Shown: piece by piece, positions 1 through 12,909 of the stretch
How positions within the stretch are numbered: position 1 is the first letter of the stretch
How the letters are laid out: each line of letters starts with the position of its first letter
DNA from: Lysobacter enzymogenes
GTDB taxonomy: Bacteria; Pseudomonadota; Gammaproteobacteria; Xanthomonadales; Xanthomonadaceae
DNA: 64,000 bases
Assembly (NCBI RefSeq): GCF_900106525.1
Contig: NZ_FNOG01000003.1
Span: forward strand, 1-64,000
Reading direction: 5' to 3'
Notes under the pieces: generated by a model
Told to the model about the DNA's origin: nothing
The model's input: only the letters and a program-made list of their open reading frames with translations
Databases searched by the model: none
Program-made: the position numbers and the translations under genes

Positions 1-1
1 A

Positions 2-262
2 CCGCGCCACTCCAAGCCGTCATCCCCGCGAAGGCGGGGATCCAGAGACTTCAGCGCAATGCCTCGATGAAGCCTTGGATGCCCGCCTTCGCGGGCATGA
101 CGGTAGGCGCGGGATTCGCGGTGTCTCTTCCCATGGGAATGGCGGCAGGCGGGTTTTACCGCGCCACTCCAAGCCGTCATCCCCGCGAAGGCGGGGATCC
201 AGAGACTTCAGCGCAATGCCTCGATGAAGCCCTGGATGCCCGCGTTCGCGGGCATGACGTGG
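2..262. repeat. Two direct copies of an intergenic palindromic repeat
   Basis: Two near-identical copies lie at about 2-104 and 159-260. Each starts with CGTCATCCCCGCGAAGGCGG and ends with the inverse-related CGCGGGCATGACG, so each can form a long hairpin. The same family recurs at 9751-10117. It resembles the dispersed REP-like elements of Xanthomonadaceae. Short ORFs across it are by-products of the repeat. Confidence 0.8.
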
Positions 263-371
263 GGTGAATTTCGTGGCGCCGTGTGCGGTTGCGAAAGTCC
301 GAACACACGAACGGCCGCACGCGGCGGCCGTTCGCTTTACTGCGGCGCGTGCGCCCGAACGCGGTGCGCCG

Positions 372-1010
372 TCAGCGCTTGCCGCCGAGCAGGTTGCCGC
401 CGATCTTGAGCAGGTCGCCGAGGCCGAGCTGGCCGTCGCCGTCCTGGTCGAGCACCGCGCCGAGCAGGCCGCCGGCGCCGCCCTGTTGCTGGATGCGCTG
501 ATGCTCCTGGCCGAGCGCGTCGCCGAGCTGCTGCGGGCTGGCCGCGGCCTGGTTGCCGCCAGAGAACATGCGCTGGGCGAGGTAGGACAGCACGATCGGT
601 GCGAGGATCTTCAGCAGGGTGTTGGCCTGGCCGCCGCCGAGGCCGGTGCTCTGGCCCAGGCCCTGCGCCGCGGTGTCTTCGCGGCCGCCGAAGATGTGGC
701 CGAGGATGCCGGCGCCGTCGGTCTGGCGGCTGCCGCCGCCGCCGAGCACCGCGCCGAGCACGCCGCCCAGATCGAGCCCGGCCGCGCCGCCGCCGCCCGC
801 GTCAGCGTGATCGCGCTGCAGCGCGCCGAACAGCGCCTGCGCGCCTTCGGGCTGGCTGGCGTTGCGGCCCAGCGCGCCGAGCAGCAGCGGCAGCGCCTGG
901 CTCACCGCGCCCTGGGTCTGCGTCTCGGACAGGCCGAGTTGGCTGCCTATTTGCGCCAGCGGCTGGCCCTGGAGCTGGTTGAGGAGATCGTCGGTCAGCG
1001 AGGCGCTCAT
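372..1010 (-). CDS. DUF937 / YidB-like protein
   Basis: This 212-residue protein begins MSASLTDDLLNQLQG, typical of the DUF937 (YidB-like) family. An N-terminal helical part with QIGSQLGLSE leads into Gly/Ala-rich segments with conserved hydrophobic stretches (LLKILAPIVLSYLAQRMF near residues 133-150). The C-terminus holds DQDGDGQLGLGDL, which reads like a single EF-hand-type Ca2+ loop; this is common in long DUF937 proteins. No signal peptide or clear membrane segment is seen. The function of the family is unknown. The gene stands alone and its codon use matches the flanking core genes. Confidence 0.85.
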   Translation of the reverse strand: MSASLTDDLLNQLQGQPLAQIGSQLGLSETQTQGAVSQALPLLLGALGRNASQPEGAQALFGALQRDHADAGGGGAAGLDLGGVLGAVLGGGGSRQTDGAGILGHIFGGREDTAAQGLGQSTGLGGGQANTLLKILAPIVLSYLAQRMFSGGNQAAASPQQLGDALGQEHQRIQQQGGAGGLLGAVLDQDGDGQLGLGDLLKIGGNLLGGKR

Positions 1011-1449
1011 CGTTAAGTTCCGGTGTACGGGGAGTGCAGATGCTAGCGCCGGGCCGTTAGTGCGGAGTGATGCCGGTTGCGCTTTTCGGCGGGGCTGCGA
1101 AGCGGCGGTGGCGGCGGTGTGGCGCGTGGGTGGCGAGGGGTTTTTGCGTTGGCACCGGGAGGGTGGATGGAGGGGGCGCGAGAGGAGCGATGGGCGCTTG
1201 TTTTGCGGGGGATTCGAGGTCTGCGTTGTGACGGATCGGGCGGTGCCGCAGTTGGCGTATGACGACGCTGTAGTCGGGGGCGCGGTGGCTGGGGTGTCGC
1301 GGTCGCGGCTTGCGCCGCTCCTACAGGTAGGCCATGCGGGTGCGGGGCGATTGCGATAGGGCGATTGCGAAAAAAAGCGCCTGACGGTCAGGCCGCCAGG
1401 CGCGCAGGTGTCGCACAGGGTTTCTTGCTGCGGCCGCGGCCGCGGCCGC
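1011..1449. other. Intergenic region without a gene
   Basis: Between the DUF937 start and the katG stop I find no ORF with convincing codon use or a ribosome binding site. The region contains one copy of the short palindromic repeat at 1300-1327. GC-rich sequence abuts the katG stop. Confidence 0.6.
1300..1327. repeat. Short palindromic repeat, single copy
   Basis: Contains CGCGGCTTGCGCCGCTCCTA, the family also present at 4412-4458 and, as an inverted pair, at 6089-6167. This repeat is widespread between genes in Lysobacter and Xanthomonas-like genomes. Confidence 0.7.
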
Positions 1450-3966
<2,517 letters not shown>

Positions 3967-4144
3967 TCATGCGAGCCGGACCATGGCGGCGGCGTGACCG
4001 CGCTCGGAAATCGCGACGCGCGCCGCGCAACGCCGCGCTTGTTGCTGCGCAGCACGGCGGCCCGGCCGCGGCGCTGCCTACACTGCAGCGAGCGCCGGCC
4101 GCAGTGGCCGGCGTCGTGCGATCCACGGACAAGGAGACAGGACG

Positions 4145-4366
4145 ATGGGACGGACTCGAGCGAAAGGGATGCGGATGGTTTGGATGGCGATGGCGGCGCT
4201 GGTGTTCGGGCTGGGCTTCGGCGCGGCTGCGTCGGCGTCCGATCCGGATTGCTACAGCGCGTGCATGGAGCAGTTGAACGATTGCGTCGCCCAGGCCGGC
4301 GGCGGCAGCACGCTGCATTGCGGGCGGCAGTATCGGCAGTGCACGTTGGATTGCTCGTTGCTTTGA
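4145..4366 (+). CDS. Small exported six-cysteine protein
   Basis: A 73-residue protein preceded by a good ribosome binding site (AAGGAG about 9 bases before ATG). Residues 1-32 form a signal peptide with a hydrophobic core ending in AASASA. The mature part is about 41 residues with six cysteines at 36, 40, 47, 59, 66 and 70. The spacing is a mirror pattern: C-x3-C-x6-C-x11-C-x6-C-x3-C, suggesting three disulfides across a helical hairpin. The family is not recognised and the function is unknown. The neighbourhood (two peroxide-detoxifying enzymes and an OxyR-like site at 3897-3933) hints at the cell envelope under oxidative stress, but that is inference. Confidence 0.75.
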   Translation: MGRTRAKGMRMVWMAMAALVFGLGFGAAASASDPDCYSACMEQLNDCVAQAGGGSTLHCGRQYRQCTLDCSLL

Positions 4367-4411
4367 ATGTGCGTGTGCGGTGTGGGTTGCGGCCGCGTGC
4401 TTGAGGGGGCG

Positions 4412-4458
4412 CGGTCGCGGCTTGCGCCGCTCCTACAGGGGGCGGATGTAGGAGCGGC
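4412..4458. repeat. Short palindromic repeat, inverted pair
   Basis: A full copy (CGCGGCTTGCGCCGCTCCTA) is followed by a partial inverted copy beginning TGTAGGAGCGGCGC. It lies between the ends of two converging genes and may act as a bidirectional transcript end. Confidence 0.7.
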
Positions 4459-4473
4459 GCTAGGTGGTGATTA

Positions 4474-5943
4474 CTAGGCTTCGTCGGCGGGCAGGCCCAG
4501 TGCCTTGGCGACGCCGGCGCCGTAGGCCGGGTCGGCCTTGCTGCAGTTGCCGATGTGGCGGCGCTTGATGAACTCCGGCGCATCGCCCATGGCGCGCGCG
4601 GTGTTGTCGAACAGCACCTGTTGCTGGGCCGGCGTCATCAGCCGGAACAGGTCGCCGGGCTGGCGGTAGTAATCGTCGTCGTCCTCGCGGAAGTCCCAGA
4701 AATCGGCGTTGCCGTTGATCTTCAGCGGCGGCTCGCGGTATTCGGGCTGTTCCTGCCACTGGCCGTAGCTGTTGGGCTCGTAATGCAGTTCGCCGCCGTA
4801 GTTGCCGTCCACGCGCATGGCGCCGTCGCGATGGTTGCTGTGCACCGGGCAGCGCGCGGCGTTGACCGGGATCTGGTGATGGTTGACCCCGAGCCGGTAG
4901 CGCTGCGCGTCGGAATAGGCGAACAGCCGCGCCTGCAGCATCTTGTCCGGCGAATAGCTGATGCCCGGCACCAGGTTGTTGGGCGCGAACGCGCTTTGCT
5001 CGACGTCGGCGTAGAAATTGTCGGGATTGCGGTTGAGCTCGATCTGGCCGACCTCGATCAACGGATAGTCCTTCTTCGGCCAGACCTTGGTCAGGTCGAA
5101 GGGATGGTAGGGAACCTTGTCGGCGTCGAGTTCGGGCATGACCTGGATGTAGACCTTCCACTTGGGGAAGTCGCCGCGCTCGATGGCCTCGAACAGGTCG
5201 CGCTGGTGGCTCTCACGGTCGCGCCCGATCAGTTCGCCGGCTTCGGCATCGGTGAGGTTCTTGATGCCCTGCTGGGTCTTAAGGTGGAACTTTACCCAGA
5301 ACCGCTCGTTGTCGGCGTTGATGAAGCTGTAGGTGTGCGAGCCGAAGCCGTGCATGTGGCGGTAGCTGGCCGGAATGCCGCGGTCGCTCATGACGATGGT
5401 GACCTGGTGCAGCGCTTCGGGCAGGCTGGTCCAGAAATCCCAGTTGTTGCGCGCGCTGCGCAGATTGGTGCGCGGGTCGCGCTTGACCGCCTTGTTGAGG
5501 TCGGGGAACTTGCGCGGATCGCGCACGAAGAACACCGGCGTGTTGTTGCCGACCAGATCCCAGTTGCCTTCCTCGGTGTAGAACTTCAGCGCGAAGCCGC
5601 GGATGTCGCGCTCGGCGTCGGCCGCGCCGCGCTCGCCGGCGACGGTGGTGAAGCGGGCGAACATCGGCGTCTGCTTGCCGATTCCGTCGAAGATCTTGGC
5701 GCGGGTGTAGCGGCTGATGTCGCCGCTGACGGTGAAGGTGCCGAACGCGCCGGAGCCCTTGGCGTGCATGCGCCGCTCGGGAATGATCTCGCGGTTTAGG
5801 TTGGCGAGCTTCTCGATCAGCCACAGGTCCTGCATCAGCAGCGGGCCGCGCGGGCCGGCGGTCATGCTGTTCTGGTTGTCGACCACCGGCGCGCCGAAGG
5901 CGGTGGTGAGTCGGTTGCGCTTGGGGTCGTCGCTCTGGCTCAT
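4474..5943 (-). CDS. katA: Monofunctional haem catalase, small-subunit type
   Basis: A 489-residue catalase converting H2O2 to water and oxygen. The distal site has H60 in [14 protein letters not shown] and N133 in [11 protein letters not shown]; the proximal haem ligand is Y343 in [12 protein letters not shown]. Length and the absence of an extra C-terminal flavodoxin-like domain place it with small-subunit (clade 3, KatA-like) catalases; the symbol is given on that basis. No signal peptide, so cytoplasmic. An OxyR-like element sits 63-99 bp upstream of the start. It is monocistronic, converging with the small cysteine-rich gene. Confidence 0.97.
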   Translation of the reverse strand: MSQSDDPKRNRLTTAFGAPVVDNQNSMTAGPRGPLLMQDLWLIEKLANLNREIIPERRMHAKGSGAFGTFTVSGDISRYTRAKIFDGIGKQTPMFARFTTVAGERGAADAERDIRGFALKFYTEEGNWDLVGNNTPVFFVRDPRKFPDLNKAVKRDPRTNLRSARNNWDFWTSLPEALHQVTIVMSDRGIPASYRHMHGFGSHTYSFINADNERFWVKFHLKTQQGIKNLTDAEAGELIGRDRESHQRDLFEAIERGDFPKWKVYIQVMPELDADKVPYHPFDLTKVWPKKDYPLIEVGQIELNRNPDNFYADVEQSAFAPNNLVPGISYSPDKMLQARLFAYSDAQRYRLGVNHHQIPVNAARCPVHSNHRDGAMRVDGNYGGELHYEPNSYGQWQEQPEYREPPLKINGNADFWDFREDDDDYYRQPGDLFRLMTPAQQQVLFDNTARAMGDAPEFIKRRHIGNCSKADPAYGAGVAKALGLPADEA

Positions 5944-6005
5944 GCGGGGGCTCGCTGGAGGGGGAGGGGTTCGCGCACCATAAGCGCTGAGCGTGCGCTT
6001 TTGAA

Positions 6006-6042
6006 ATCGAATGTTCCGACTCGTTCGATAGCGGGAGGCTAT
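6006..6042. promoter_or_regulatory. Probable OxyR operator upstream of the catalase
   Basis: Half-sites ATCG, CGAC, ATAG and CTAT begin at 6006, 6017, 6028 and 6039, all 11 bp apart. The right-hand pair is a perfect ATAG-N7-CTAT. The half-sites match those upstream of katG exactly, although the spacers differ. Confidence 0.7.
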
Positions 6043-6088
6043 CGGGCGTTCATGGCGTTCAAGGTTGCGTCGCGATGGAAGCAGCGCA

Positions 6089-6167
6089 GTCGCGGCTTGC
6101 GCCGCTCCTACAGGGGCTGCGGATCGTGCATGGGCTGCCTGTAGGAGCAGCGCAAGCCGCGACCGCG
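6089..6167. repeat. Inverted pair of short palindromic repeats
   Basis: GTCGCGGCTTGCGCCGCTCC at the left and its inverse GGAGCAGCGCAAGCCGCGAC at the right, about 30 bases apart. This is a BIME-like arrangement and could form a large hairpin downstream of the AAA+ gene. Confidence 0.75.
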
Positions 6168-6232
6168 AAAACCCGATAACGACGAACCCATCGCAATCCG
6201 ACCGTGCGCGATTGCGCGCCGCGGCGCGAACC

Positions 6233-9200
6233 TCAATCCTCGCTCATCACATCGAACTCGCCCGCCAGCACCCGGTCGATGCGCCCGCTGCGCCAGCCGC
6301 GCACGCCGTCGCGCACCAGCGGCGAGGGCGAACGGCGATAACGGCGGGCGATGCGGCGTTCGGCTTCGAACGTCGGCGCCTGCGCGGCCTGCGGCTGGCG
6401 CGTGCGGCCGGGCAGGTCGGGCGCGACCTGCACCAGCACCGACAGGCGCTGGGTGGCGTCTTCGGCCTTGTCCTCGTACACGTGCAGGCCGGCTTCGTGC
6501 TCGAGCAGGTCGAACGCGCCGAAGCCGCTCACCGCCAGCCACGCGCTGCCGCGTTCGCGGTCTTCGCGTAGGACCTGCACGCGCATGTTGCGGCGCTGCG
6601 CCCAGCCCTGGTACATCGCCAACACGCGCTGCCACCATTGGCGCAAATCTTCGCCCTGGCGCTGCGTGGAATCGCTCAGGTCGATCTCCACCAGCGCGTC
6701 CTGCGGCCGTCCGGCGCGCAGCGCGTCGACCGCCAGCCCGAGCAGGAACAGCAACTGCGCCAGCGACTGGGCGAAGCTGGCATTGCCGCCGTCGCGGCTG
6801 AGCCGCTGCTGCAGCCGCACCGCGGTGTCGAGCGCGCTCTCGATGCGGTCGCGGCGTTCGATCCGGTCGAGCGCGGCATGGCGTTCGGGCGATTCCCAGA
6901 AGCCGGCCACGGCCATGCGCGCGTAATCGGCTTCGCGTTCGCCGCGCCATTGCGCGCTGAGCACGGTGTCTTCCAGCGCCGCCAGGCGCGCGTCCAGGCG
7001 CGCGATCGCGCCGGCGTCGGCGGACGGCGCGTAGACCAGGTCGCGCAGATCGTCCTCGCCCTGCGCCGGCGCGGTATCGCCGGTTAGTGCCGACGCAGGC
7101 TGCGCCGGCGCCGGGTCGATGAATTCGACTTCGAGCTTGTCGCCGGCGCTGCGCACGAACAGGAACTGGTCGCCCTGCGGCGCGCGGTGCTCGACGATGC
7201 TGCGCGCCAGCGGCGCCAGCAGGTAGTGCTCGATCGCCCGGCGCAGCGGGCGCGCGCCCAGGTCGGGGGTGAAGCCGCGGTCGAGCAGGAACTCGATCGC
7301 CGACGGCTCCCATTCCACCGCCCAGTCGCGGTTGCGCAGGCCGCGCCGGGTCAGCACCCGGCCCAGTTCCTTGTGCAGGATCTCGCGCATCAGCGCGCGA
7401 TCGAGCGGGTTGAACAGCACCACCCGGTCGAGGCGGTTGATGAACTCGCGGCGGAAGGTTTCGTACAGCGCTTTCTCCACCGCGCTGCGCGAATAGCCGC
7501 CGCGCACCGAAGTGAAGCCGGGGCCGGCGCTGCGCGAAATGGTCGAGCCGGCGTTGCTGGTGAGGATGATGATGCTGTGGCGGAAATCCACGGTGTGGCC
7601 GCTGCTGTCGCTCAGGCGCGCGTCGTCGAACACCTGCAGGAACAGATCCCAGACCTTGGGATGGGCTTTTTCGAATTCGTCCAGCAGCACCACCGAGAAC
7701 GGCTGCTCGCGGATGCGCGAAGTCAGCGAGCGCACGCCGGCGGCGCCGCCCTGGTCGGCGGTCAGGCGCCAGGCCGAGTCTTCGGATTGGTACTCGCTCA
7801 TGTCCAGGCGCAGCAGGCGTTCGTCGCTGCCGAACAGCAACTCGCCCAGCGCCTTGGCCAGCTCGGTCTTGCCGGTGCCGGTGGGGCCGGCGAACAGGAA
7901 CACGCCGATCGGGCGGCCGTTGTCGGTCAGGCCGGCCTTGAGCATGGCGATGCGGTCGAGCAGCGCGTCCACCGCTTCGTCCTGGCCGAGCACGCGGCGC
8001 TGGAAGAACGCGCGCAGGCGCTCCAGGTCCAGGCTCTGGCGGTCGTCGATCACCTCCAGCGGCAGGCCGCTGCGCTGGGCGATGGTCGACAGCAGGCGTT
8101 CGCCGTCGATCGGCAGCGCCGGCGGCTGCTGCGCTTCGGCGCCGCGCAGCGCGTCGTCGAGCAAGCGCAGCAGGCGGCCGGGTTCGTGCTGTTCGGGGAA
8201 GTACTGCGCGGCCATGCGCGCGGCTTCGGCGAGGGTGCGAGCGTCGGCGACCTCGCGGCCGGCGCGCTCGCTTTCCAGGCGCGCCCATTCGGCCGCGAGC
8301 GGCGCCAGCGCCAACGGATCGAGCGGGGCGACGCTGAGAATGTCGAAGTGATGCTTGATCACCGGCCGCGCCACTTGCAACTGCGCCAGCTGGCGCGGGC
8401 TGATCTCGCCGATCACCCGCAGCTGGCCGCGCTCGATCGCCGGCAGCACCAGGTCGAGCACGCCGGTGGGATCTTGCTTGTAAGCGCCCTTGGACAGCAG
8501 GTCGAAGAATTCCGGCGCGCGCCACAACGCCTTGTCGCGATGCAGCACCGACAGCATTTCGCGCACGCGCTCTTCCAGCTCGCCGATGTAGGACTGGCCA
8601 GAGAGGATTTCCGCGGCGCTGGCCTCGAACACCAGCCAGCCCTGCGCCTGCAGGCGCTGGCACAGCAGGTCGATCAGCACGCTCTTGCCGACGCCGTGCT
8701 CGCCGCTGACCAACACCGAGGCCGCGTCGGCCCCGGTCAGCAGTTCTTCCAGTTGATCCAGTTGCTGGCGCAGCGCCTCGTGCACGATCCGCTGGGCTGG
8801 CTTCGGTGCCGGGTTGACTCGCCCGAACGCGCCGAGCACGCGGTTCTCGCGGCGCGCGCCGGCGGCGCGCTCGACTTCGTCCAGCAGCGGTTGCAGCAGG
8901 GGCGAGTCGAAGCGCTTGAGGGTTTCGCTGAGCTGCTTGGCGTTGTTCTCGTCGAGCTCGTCGAGCGTCGGCGCGGGCAGCGGCTGGCCGCGTTCGCTGG
9001 CCCAGCGCAGGTAATCGCGCAACATCTGCCGCACCGGCGCGAACTCCCACCACCACGGCTGGGCGTGGCGCATCAGCTGCGGCAGGGTTGCGGCGTCGGC
9101 CAGGGTTTGCAGATGCTCGATCAGGAAATGCAGCGGATAGCCGCCGTACTGGCCGGCCGGTTCGATCAGCCGCTCGGGCGCGATGTCGCCGCGGCGCGAG

Positions 9201-9598
9201 GCGGCTTTGACGATCATCGACTGCAGCACGTAGCCGGTGCCGCTGAGCTGGCGGGTCAGCTCGTCGTGGCCGAAGGCGTCGCTGGCGAGCAGGTCGATGC
9301 CTTGGTGGAATTCGGGCAGGGCGAGCAGGTCCTGCGGGCGCTGGATGCGTTCGTCGACCGCGTCGATGCGGCGGATCAGGGCGAACAGGCGGTCTTGCGC
9401 GGATTCTTCTGCGGCGGGCGCGGGGTCGGCGGGCGTTTCCTCGGCGGCCGCGGGCGCGCTGTCGTCGCCGATGGCGGCGCTGGGCTCGGGCTGGATCGCG
9501 ACGGCCGGCGGCGCGGCCTGCGTTGCCGCGGCCGGGCGATAGAGGCGGGCGAGAATCAGGCCGGCGACGATGCCGACGAGGAATAGCAGGGCTTCCAC
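6233..9598 (-). CDS. Membrane-anchored Clp-type double AAA+ ATPase
   Basis: I place the start at GTG 9598 because GGAG lies 5 bases upstream; an in-frame ATG at 9670 lacks a site. This gives 1121 residues beginning with a membrane helix ([19 protein letters not shown]) and an Ala/Pro-rich linker. Domain 1 has Walker A GEHGVGKS near residue 300, but the usual hydrophobic-DE Walker B is not evident. Domain 2 is a complete ClpB/ClpA-type module: GPTGTGKT near 572, LLDEFEKAH near 640, FINRLDRVV with an arginine finger, and sensor-2 [12 protein letters not shown]-terminal extension of about 280 residues follows. No ClpP-docking IGL/IGF loop was noticed, so this is a remodeller of unknown substrate at the membrane. 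Codon use is typical of the chromosome. Confidence 0.85.
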   Translation of the reverse strand: MEALLFLVGIVAGLILARLYRPAAATQAAPPAVAIQPEPSAAIGDDSAPAAAEETPADPAPAAEESAQDRLFALIRRIDAVDERIQRPQDLLALPEFHQGIDLLASDAFGHDELTRQLSGTGYVLQSMIVKAASRRGDIAPERLIEPAGQYGGYPLHFLIEHLQTLADAATLPQLMRHAQPWWWEFAPVRQMLRDYLRWASERGQPLPAPTLDELDENNAKQLSETLKRFDSPLLQPLLDEVERAAGARRENRVLGAFGRVNPAPKPAQRIVHEALRQQLDQLEELLTGADAASVLVSGEHGVGKSVLIDLLCQRLQAQGWLVFEASAAEILSGQSYIGELEERVREMLSVLHRDKALWRAPEFFDLLSKGAYKQDPTGVLDLVLPAIERGQLRVIGEISPRQLAQLQVARPVIKHHFDILSVAPLDPLALAPLAAEWARLESERAGREVADARTLAEAARMAAQYFPEQHEPGRLLRLLDDALRGAEAQQPPALPIDGERLLSTIAQRSGLPLEVIDDRQSLDLERLRAFFQRRVLGQDEAVDALLDRIAMLKAGLTDNGRPIGVFLFAGPTGTGKTELAKALGELLFGSDERLLRLDMSEYQSEDSAWRLTADQGGAAGVRSLTSRIREQPFSVVLLDEFEKAHPKVWDLFLQVFDDARLSDSSGHTVDFRHSIIILTSNAGSTISRSAGPGFTSVRGGYSRSAVEKALYETFRREFINRLDRVVLFNPLDRALMREILHKELGRVLTRRGLRNRDWAVEWEPSAIEFLLDRGFTPDLGARPLRRAIEHYLLAPLARSIVEHRAPQGDQFLFVRSAGDKLEVEFIDPAPAQPASALTGDTAPAQGEDDLRDLVYAPSADAGAIARLDARLAALEDTVLSAQWRGEREADYARMAVAGFWESPERHAALDRIERRDRIESALDTAVRLQQRLSRDGGNASFAQSLAQLLFLLGLAVDALRAGRPQDALVEIDLSDSTQRQGEDLRQWWQRVLAMYQGWAQRRNMRVQVLREDRERGSAWLAVSGFGAFDLLEHEAGLHVYEDKAEDATQRLSVLVQVAPDLPGRTRQPQAAQAPTFEAERRIARRYRRSPSPLVRDGVRGWRSGRIDRVLAGEFDVMSED

Positions 9599-9750
9599 AT
9601 GCGCTCCGGTGTCCGTTCCGGCGCACAGTTTAACGGCTGGGTCGCACGCGGATCGCGACGCAGGCTGCATCGTGGGTGTGGGTGTTGCGGTCGGCGCAGC
9701 GGGTGGTGAGTTCGCAGACGGGGCGCGGTGGGAGCCTGGACTTCAGAGCG

Positions 9751-10117
9751 GCGACGCGATGAAGCCCTGGATGCCCGCCTTCGCGGGCATGACGGTAGGT
9801 GGATTGCGCGGCATGCGTGTGCGGTCCGCGGTATGGCGGCAGGTTGCGGCACGGCGGCAGGTTGAGTCTCCCCGCGCCGCTTCCCGGTCGTCATCCCCGC
9901 GAACGCGGGGATCCAGAGACTTCAGAGCCATGTCGCGGTGAAGCCCTGGATGCCCGCCTTCGCGGGCATGACGGTAGGTGGGTTGCGCGGCATGCGTGTG
10001 CGATTCGCTGCATGGTGGCAGGTTGCGGTACGGCGGCAGGTTGAGTCTCGCCGCGTCGCTCCCCGGTCGTCATCCCTGCGAACGCGGGGATCCAGAGACT
10101 TCAGCGCCATCGCGCAA
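9751..10117. repeat. Tandem array of intergenic palindromic repeats
   Basis: About two units of roughly 180 bp, each combining GCCCGCCTTCGCGGGCATGA and CGTCATCCCCGCGAACGCGG halves plus a conserved spacer (GGTTGCGGYACGGCGGCAGG). Same family as 2-262. It fills the gap between the AAA+ gene start and the mutS stop and holds no real gene. Confidence 0.75.
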
Positions 10118-10160
10118 CAAACCCGCGGATTCCAACCTGCACGCCCCCAACGCAAACCGA

Positions 10161-12821
10161 TCAGCTCAACGCCTTGATCCGATACAACGCCTCCAACGCC
10201 TGCTTCGGCGTCAGTTCGTCCGGATCGATTTCCGCCAGCGCGTCCAGCGCCGCCGAAGACGGCGCGGCGAACAGGCCGAACTGCTGCGGCGCGTCCAGCG
10301 CGGCCTTGGCGAACGAGGGCTTGGGCGTTTCGCGGCCCTGGTTCTCCAGTTCGATCAAACGCCCGCGCGCCTGCTTGACCACCGACTTGGGCAGGCCGGC
10401 CAGCGCCGCCACCTGCAGGCCGAAGCTGCGGTCGGCCGGGCCGTCCTTGACCGCGTGCATGAACACCAACTGCTCGCCGTGCTCGACCGCGTCGAGATGC
10501 ACGTTGGCGATGCCGTTGCCCGGTTCGGCCAGCGCGGTCAGTTCGAAGTAATGCGTGGCGAACAAGGTGTAGGCGCGGTTGTGGTGCGCCAGATGGCGCG
10601 CGCAGGCCTCGGCCAGGGCCAGGCCGTCGTAGGTCGAGGTGCCGCGGCCGATCTCGTCCATCAGCACCAGCGAGCGGTCGCTGGCGTAGTGCAGGATGTA
10701 GCTGGTCTCGCTCATCTCGACCATGAAGGTCGACTGGCCGCGGGCGAGGTCGTCGCCGGCGCCGATGCGGGTGAGGATGCGGTCGATCGGGCCGATCGCG
10801 GCGCGCGCGGCCGGCACGAAGCTGCCGATATGCGCGAGCAGCACGATCAGCGCGTTCTGGCGCATGTAGGTCGACTTACCGCCCATGTTCGGGCCGGTGA
10901 TGACCAGCATGCGGCGGCCGTTGCTGTCGTCGAGCACCAGGTCGTTGGGCTCGAACGGATCCTTGCGCACCGCCTCGACCACCGGATGGCGGCCGCGCAG
11001 GATGCACAGGCCCGGCGCTTCGGTGAGCTCAGGCTCGGACCAGTCCAGGCTGGCCGCGCGTTCGGCGAACGCGCACAGCACGTCGAGTTCCGACAGGGCC
11101 GCGGCGCAGCGCTTGAGCGGTTCCAGGCGTTCGTTGAGCGCGTCCAGCAACTGTTCGTACAGCAGCCGCTCGCGCGACAGCGCGCGCTCGCGCGCCGACA
11201 GCACCTTGTCCTCGAACTGCTTGAGCTCTTCGGTGATGTAGCGCTCGGCGTTGCTCAGGGTCTGGCGGCGGGTGTAGTGGGTCGGCGCCTTCTCGGCCTG
11301 GGCCTTGCTGATTTCCAGGTAATAGCCGTGGACGCGGTTGTAGCCGACCTTCAGCGTGGCGATGCCGCTGGCGGCGCGTTCGCGCGCTTCCAGGTCGACC
11401 AGGAACTGGTCGGCGTTGGTCGACAGCGTGCGCAGTTCGTCGAGTTCGGCGTCATAGCCGGGCGCGAACACGCCGCCGTCGCGCGCCAGCACCGGCGGCT
11501 GCGGCACGATCGCCTCGGCCAGCAGATGCGCGTGCGCGTCGTGCTCGCCGAGTTCGTCGGCCAGCGCGCTCAGGCGCGGCGCATCGAGCGGGCGCAGCAG
11601 GCCGCGCACGTCCGGCAGCAGGCCCAGGCCGTCGCGCAGCGTCGACAGGTCGCGCGGGCGTGCGCTGCGCAGGGCGATGCGCGAGAGGATGCGTTCCAGA
11701 TCGCCGAGCGCGCGGAAACGCTCGCGCACGTCGTCGCCGGCGCGGCTTTCCATCAGCGTGGCCACCGCCTGGTGGCGATGGCGCAGCGCCGCGCGGTCGC
11801 GCAGCGGCCGGTGCAGCCAGCGCCGCAACAGCCGCCCGCCCATCGGCGTGACCGTGCTGTCGAGCACGCCGAGCAAGGTGGTGCGGCTGTCGCCGTCGAT
11901 GCGGCTGTCCAGCTCCAGATGGCGGCGGGTGGCCGCGTTCATGGCGATGGCGCCGTCGCCGGATTCCACCGCGATCGAAGTCAGATGTGGCAAGCGCTGC
12001 TTCTGGGTTTCTTCGACATACCCCAGCAGCGCGGCCGCGGCGGCGACTGCCAGCGGCTTGTCTTCCAGGCCGAAGCCGGACAGATCGTGCAGGCCGAAGA
12101 AACGCAGCAACTGGCGGCGGCCGCTGTCGACGTCGAACAGCCACGGCGCGCGCCGGCGCATGCCGCTGCGTTCGGATACGAAGGGCGCCCAACCGTCTTC
12201 GTCGGGCATCAGCGTTTCGGCCGGCTCCAGCCGCGCCAGCTCGGCTTCCAGCGCATCTTCGCTGGCGACTTCGTTGACCAGGAAACGGCCCGCGGCCAGA
12301 TCCGCCCAGGCCAGGCCCCAACCGCTCTTGCCGCGCGAGACCGCCAACAGCAAGGTGTCGCGGCGCTCGTTGAGCAGCGCCTCGTCGGTGACCGTGCCCG
12401 GGGTGATGATGCGCACCACTTTGCGTTCGACGATGCCCTTGGCCAGCGCCGGATCGCCGATCTGCTCGCAGATCGCCACCGACTCGCCCAGCGCCACCAA
12501 TCGCGCCAGATACCCCTCGGCGGCGTGATGCGGCACGCCCGCCATCGGAATCGGCTGGCCGGCCGAAGCGCCGCGCTGGGTCAGGGTGATGTCGAGCAAT
12601 CGCGCGGCCTTGCGCGCGTCGTCGTAGAACAGTTCGTAGAAATCGCCCATGCGGAAGAACAGCAGCACGTCGGGGTGCTCGTTCTTGGCGGCGAAGTATT
12701 GCTTCATCAGGGGGGTATGTTCTTCGGACCCCTTGCCTGGGCTGGCTTTCTGGTTTTTCTGCATTTGATTCAAGGCTTTAGTGTTCTTTAGGCTCTGCGC
12801 AATGCGGGCAAGTATGGACAA
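10161..12821 (-). CDS. mutS: DNA mismatch repair protein MutS with an island-supplied 5' end
   Basis: MutS recognises mismatches and recruits MutL. The mismatch-reading Phe-x-Glu motif is F61-Y62-E63 in [10 protein letters not shown]. The C-terminal ATPase has Walker [10 protein letters not shown] near residue 640 and the [16 protein letters not shown] block. The body is intact and full length. The first codons are unusual: upstream of LMKQY the sequence belongs to the island. The longest frame starts at TTG 12821 (886 residues). A second TTG start (TTGAATCAAATGCAG) aligns with ATGAGTCAAATGCAG of the displaced original start at 56964 and gives 870 residues, closer to the family norm. Which start and promoter are used cannot be decided from sequence alone. 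Confidence 0.97.
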   Translation of the reverse strand: MSILARIAQSLKNTKALNQMQKNQKASPGKGSEEHTPLMKQYFAAKNEHPDVLLFFRMGDFYELFYDDARKAARLLDITLTQRGASAGQPIPMAGVPHHAAEGYLARLVALGESVAICEQIGDPALAKGIVERKVVRIITPGTVTDEALLNERRDTLLLAVSRGKSGWGLAWADLAAGRFLVNEVASEDALEAELARLEPAETLMPDEDGWAPFVSERSGMRRRAPWLFDVDSGRRQLLRFFGLHDLSGFGLEDKPLAVAAAAALLGYVEETQKQRLPHLTSIAVESGDGAIAMNAATRRHLELDSRIDGDSRTTLLGVLDSTVTPMGGRLLRRWLHRPLRDRAALRHRHQAVATLMESRAGDDVRERFRALGDLERILSRIALRSARPRDLSTLRDGLGLLPDVRGLLRPLDAPRLSALADELGEHDAHAHLLAEAIVPQPPVLARDGGVFAPGYDAELDELRTLSTNADQFLVDLEARERAASGIATLKVGYNRVHGYYLEISKAQAEKAPTHYTRRQTLSNAERYITEELKQFEDKVLSARERALSRERLLYEQLLDALNERLEPLKRCAAALSELDVLCAFAERAASLDWSEPELTEAPGLCILRGRHPVVEAVRKDPFEPNDLVLDDSNGRRMLVITGPNMGGKSTYMRQNALIVLLAHIGSFVPAARAAIGPIDRILTRIGAGDDLARGQSTFMVEMSETSYILHYASDRSLVLMDEIGRGTSTYDGLALAEACARHLAHHNRAYTLFATHYFELTALAEPGNGIANVHLDAVEHGEQLVFMHAVKDGPADRSFGLQVAALAGLPKSVVKQARGRLIELENQGRETPKPSFAKAALDAPQQFGLFAAPSSAALDALAEIDPDELTPKQALEALYRIKALS
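12696..12773. repeat. Left attachment repeat (attL) inside mutS
   Basis: This 78-bp segment aligns without gaps to 56887-56964. The first 15 bases are identical and the remainder diverges mostly at synonymous or conservative positions. The encoded peptides are [13 protein letters not shown].. here and SQMQKSQKPSGAK.. at the right end. Crossover most likely happened in the 15-bp core. Confidence 0.85.
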
Positions 12822-12847
12822 CTAGGGCCGACTAAGCACCCCGCAAT

Positions 12848-12907
12848 GTAGCCCCCGTGTAGCCCCGTGCGATAACGTCGGATCTCAGCAGAGAGGTCTG
12901 GGGCTAC
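12848..12907. promoter_or_regulatory. Candidate recombinase arm-binding sites, left end
   Basis: Two direct GTAGCCCC motifs at 12848-12867 (GTAGCCCCCGTGTAGCCCCG) and one inverted GGGGCTAC at 12900-12907, just before the integrase start. A matching pair occurs at 56811-56830 at the other end. Repeated short motifs at both element ends near the recombinase gene are typical of arm-type integrase sites. This stretch must also hold the divergent promoters of mutS and the integrase. Confidence 0.55.
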
Positions 12908-12909
12908 GT

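Noticed and set aside
2-262. CRISPR array or mobile element ends
   Set aside because: Units are long, palindromic and only two, with no short regular spacers; they match dispersed REP-like elements.
9978-12791. A 937-residue plus-strand reading frame opposite mutS
   Set aside because: It is the antisense of a full MutS with all motifs; such frames are common in GC-rich DNA.
12822-12909. tRNA gene as attachment target
   Set aside because: No tRNA-like fold; the shared core lies in mutS coding sequence instead.
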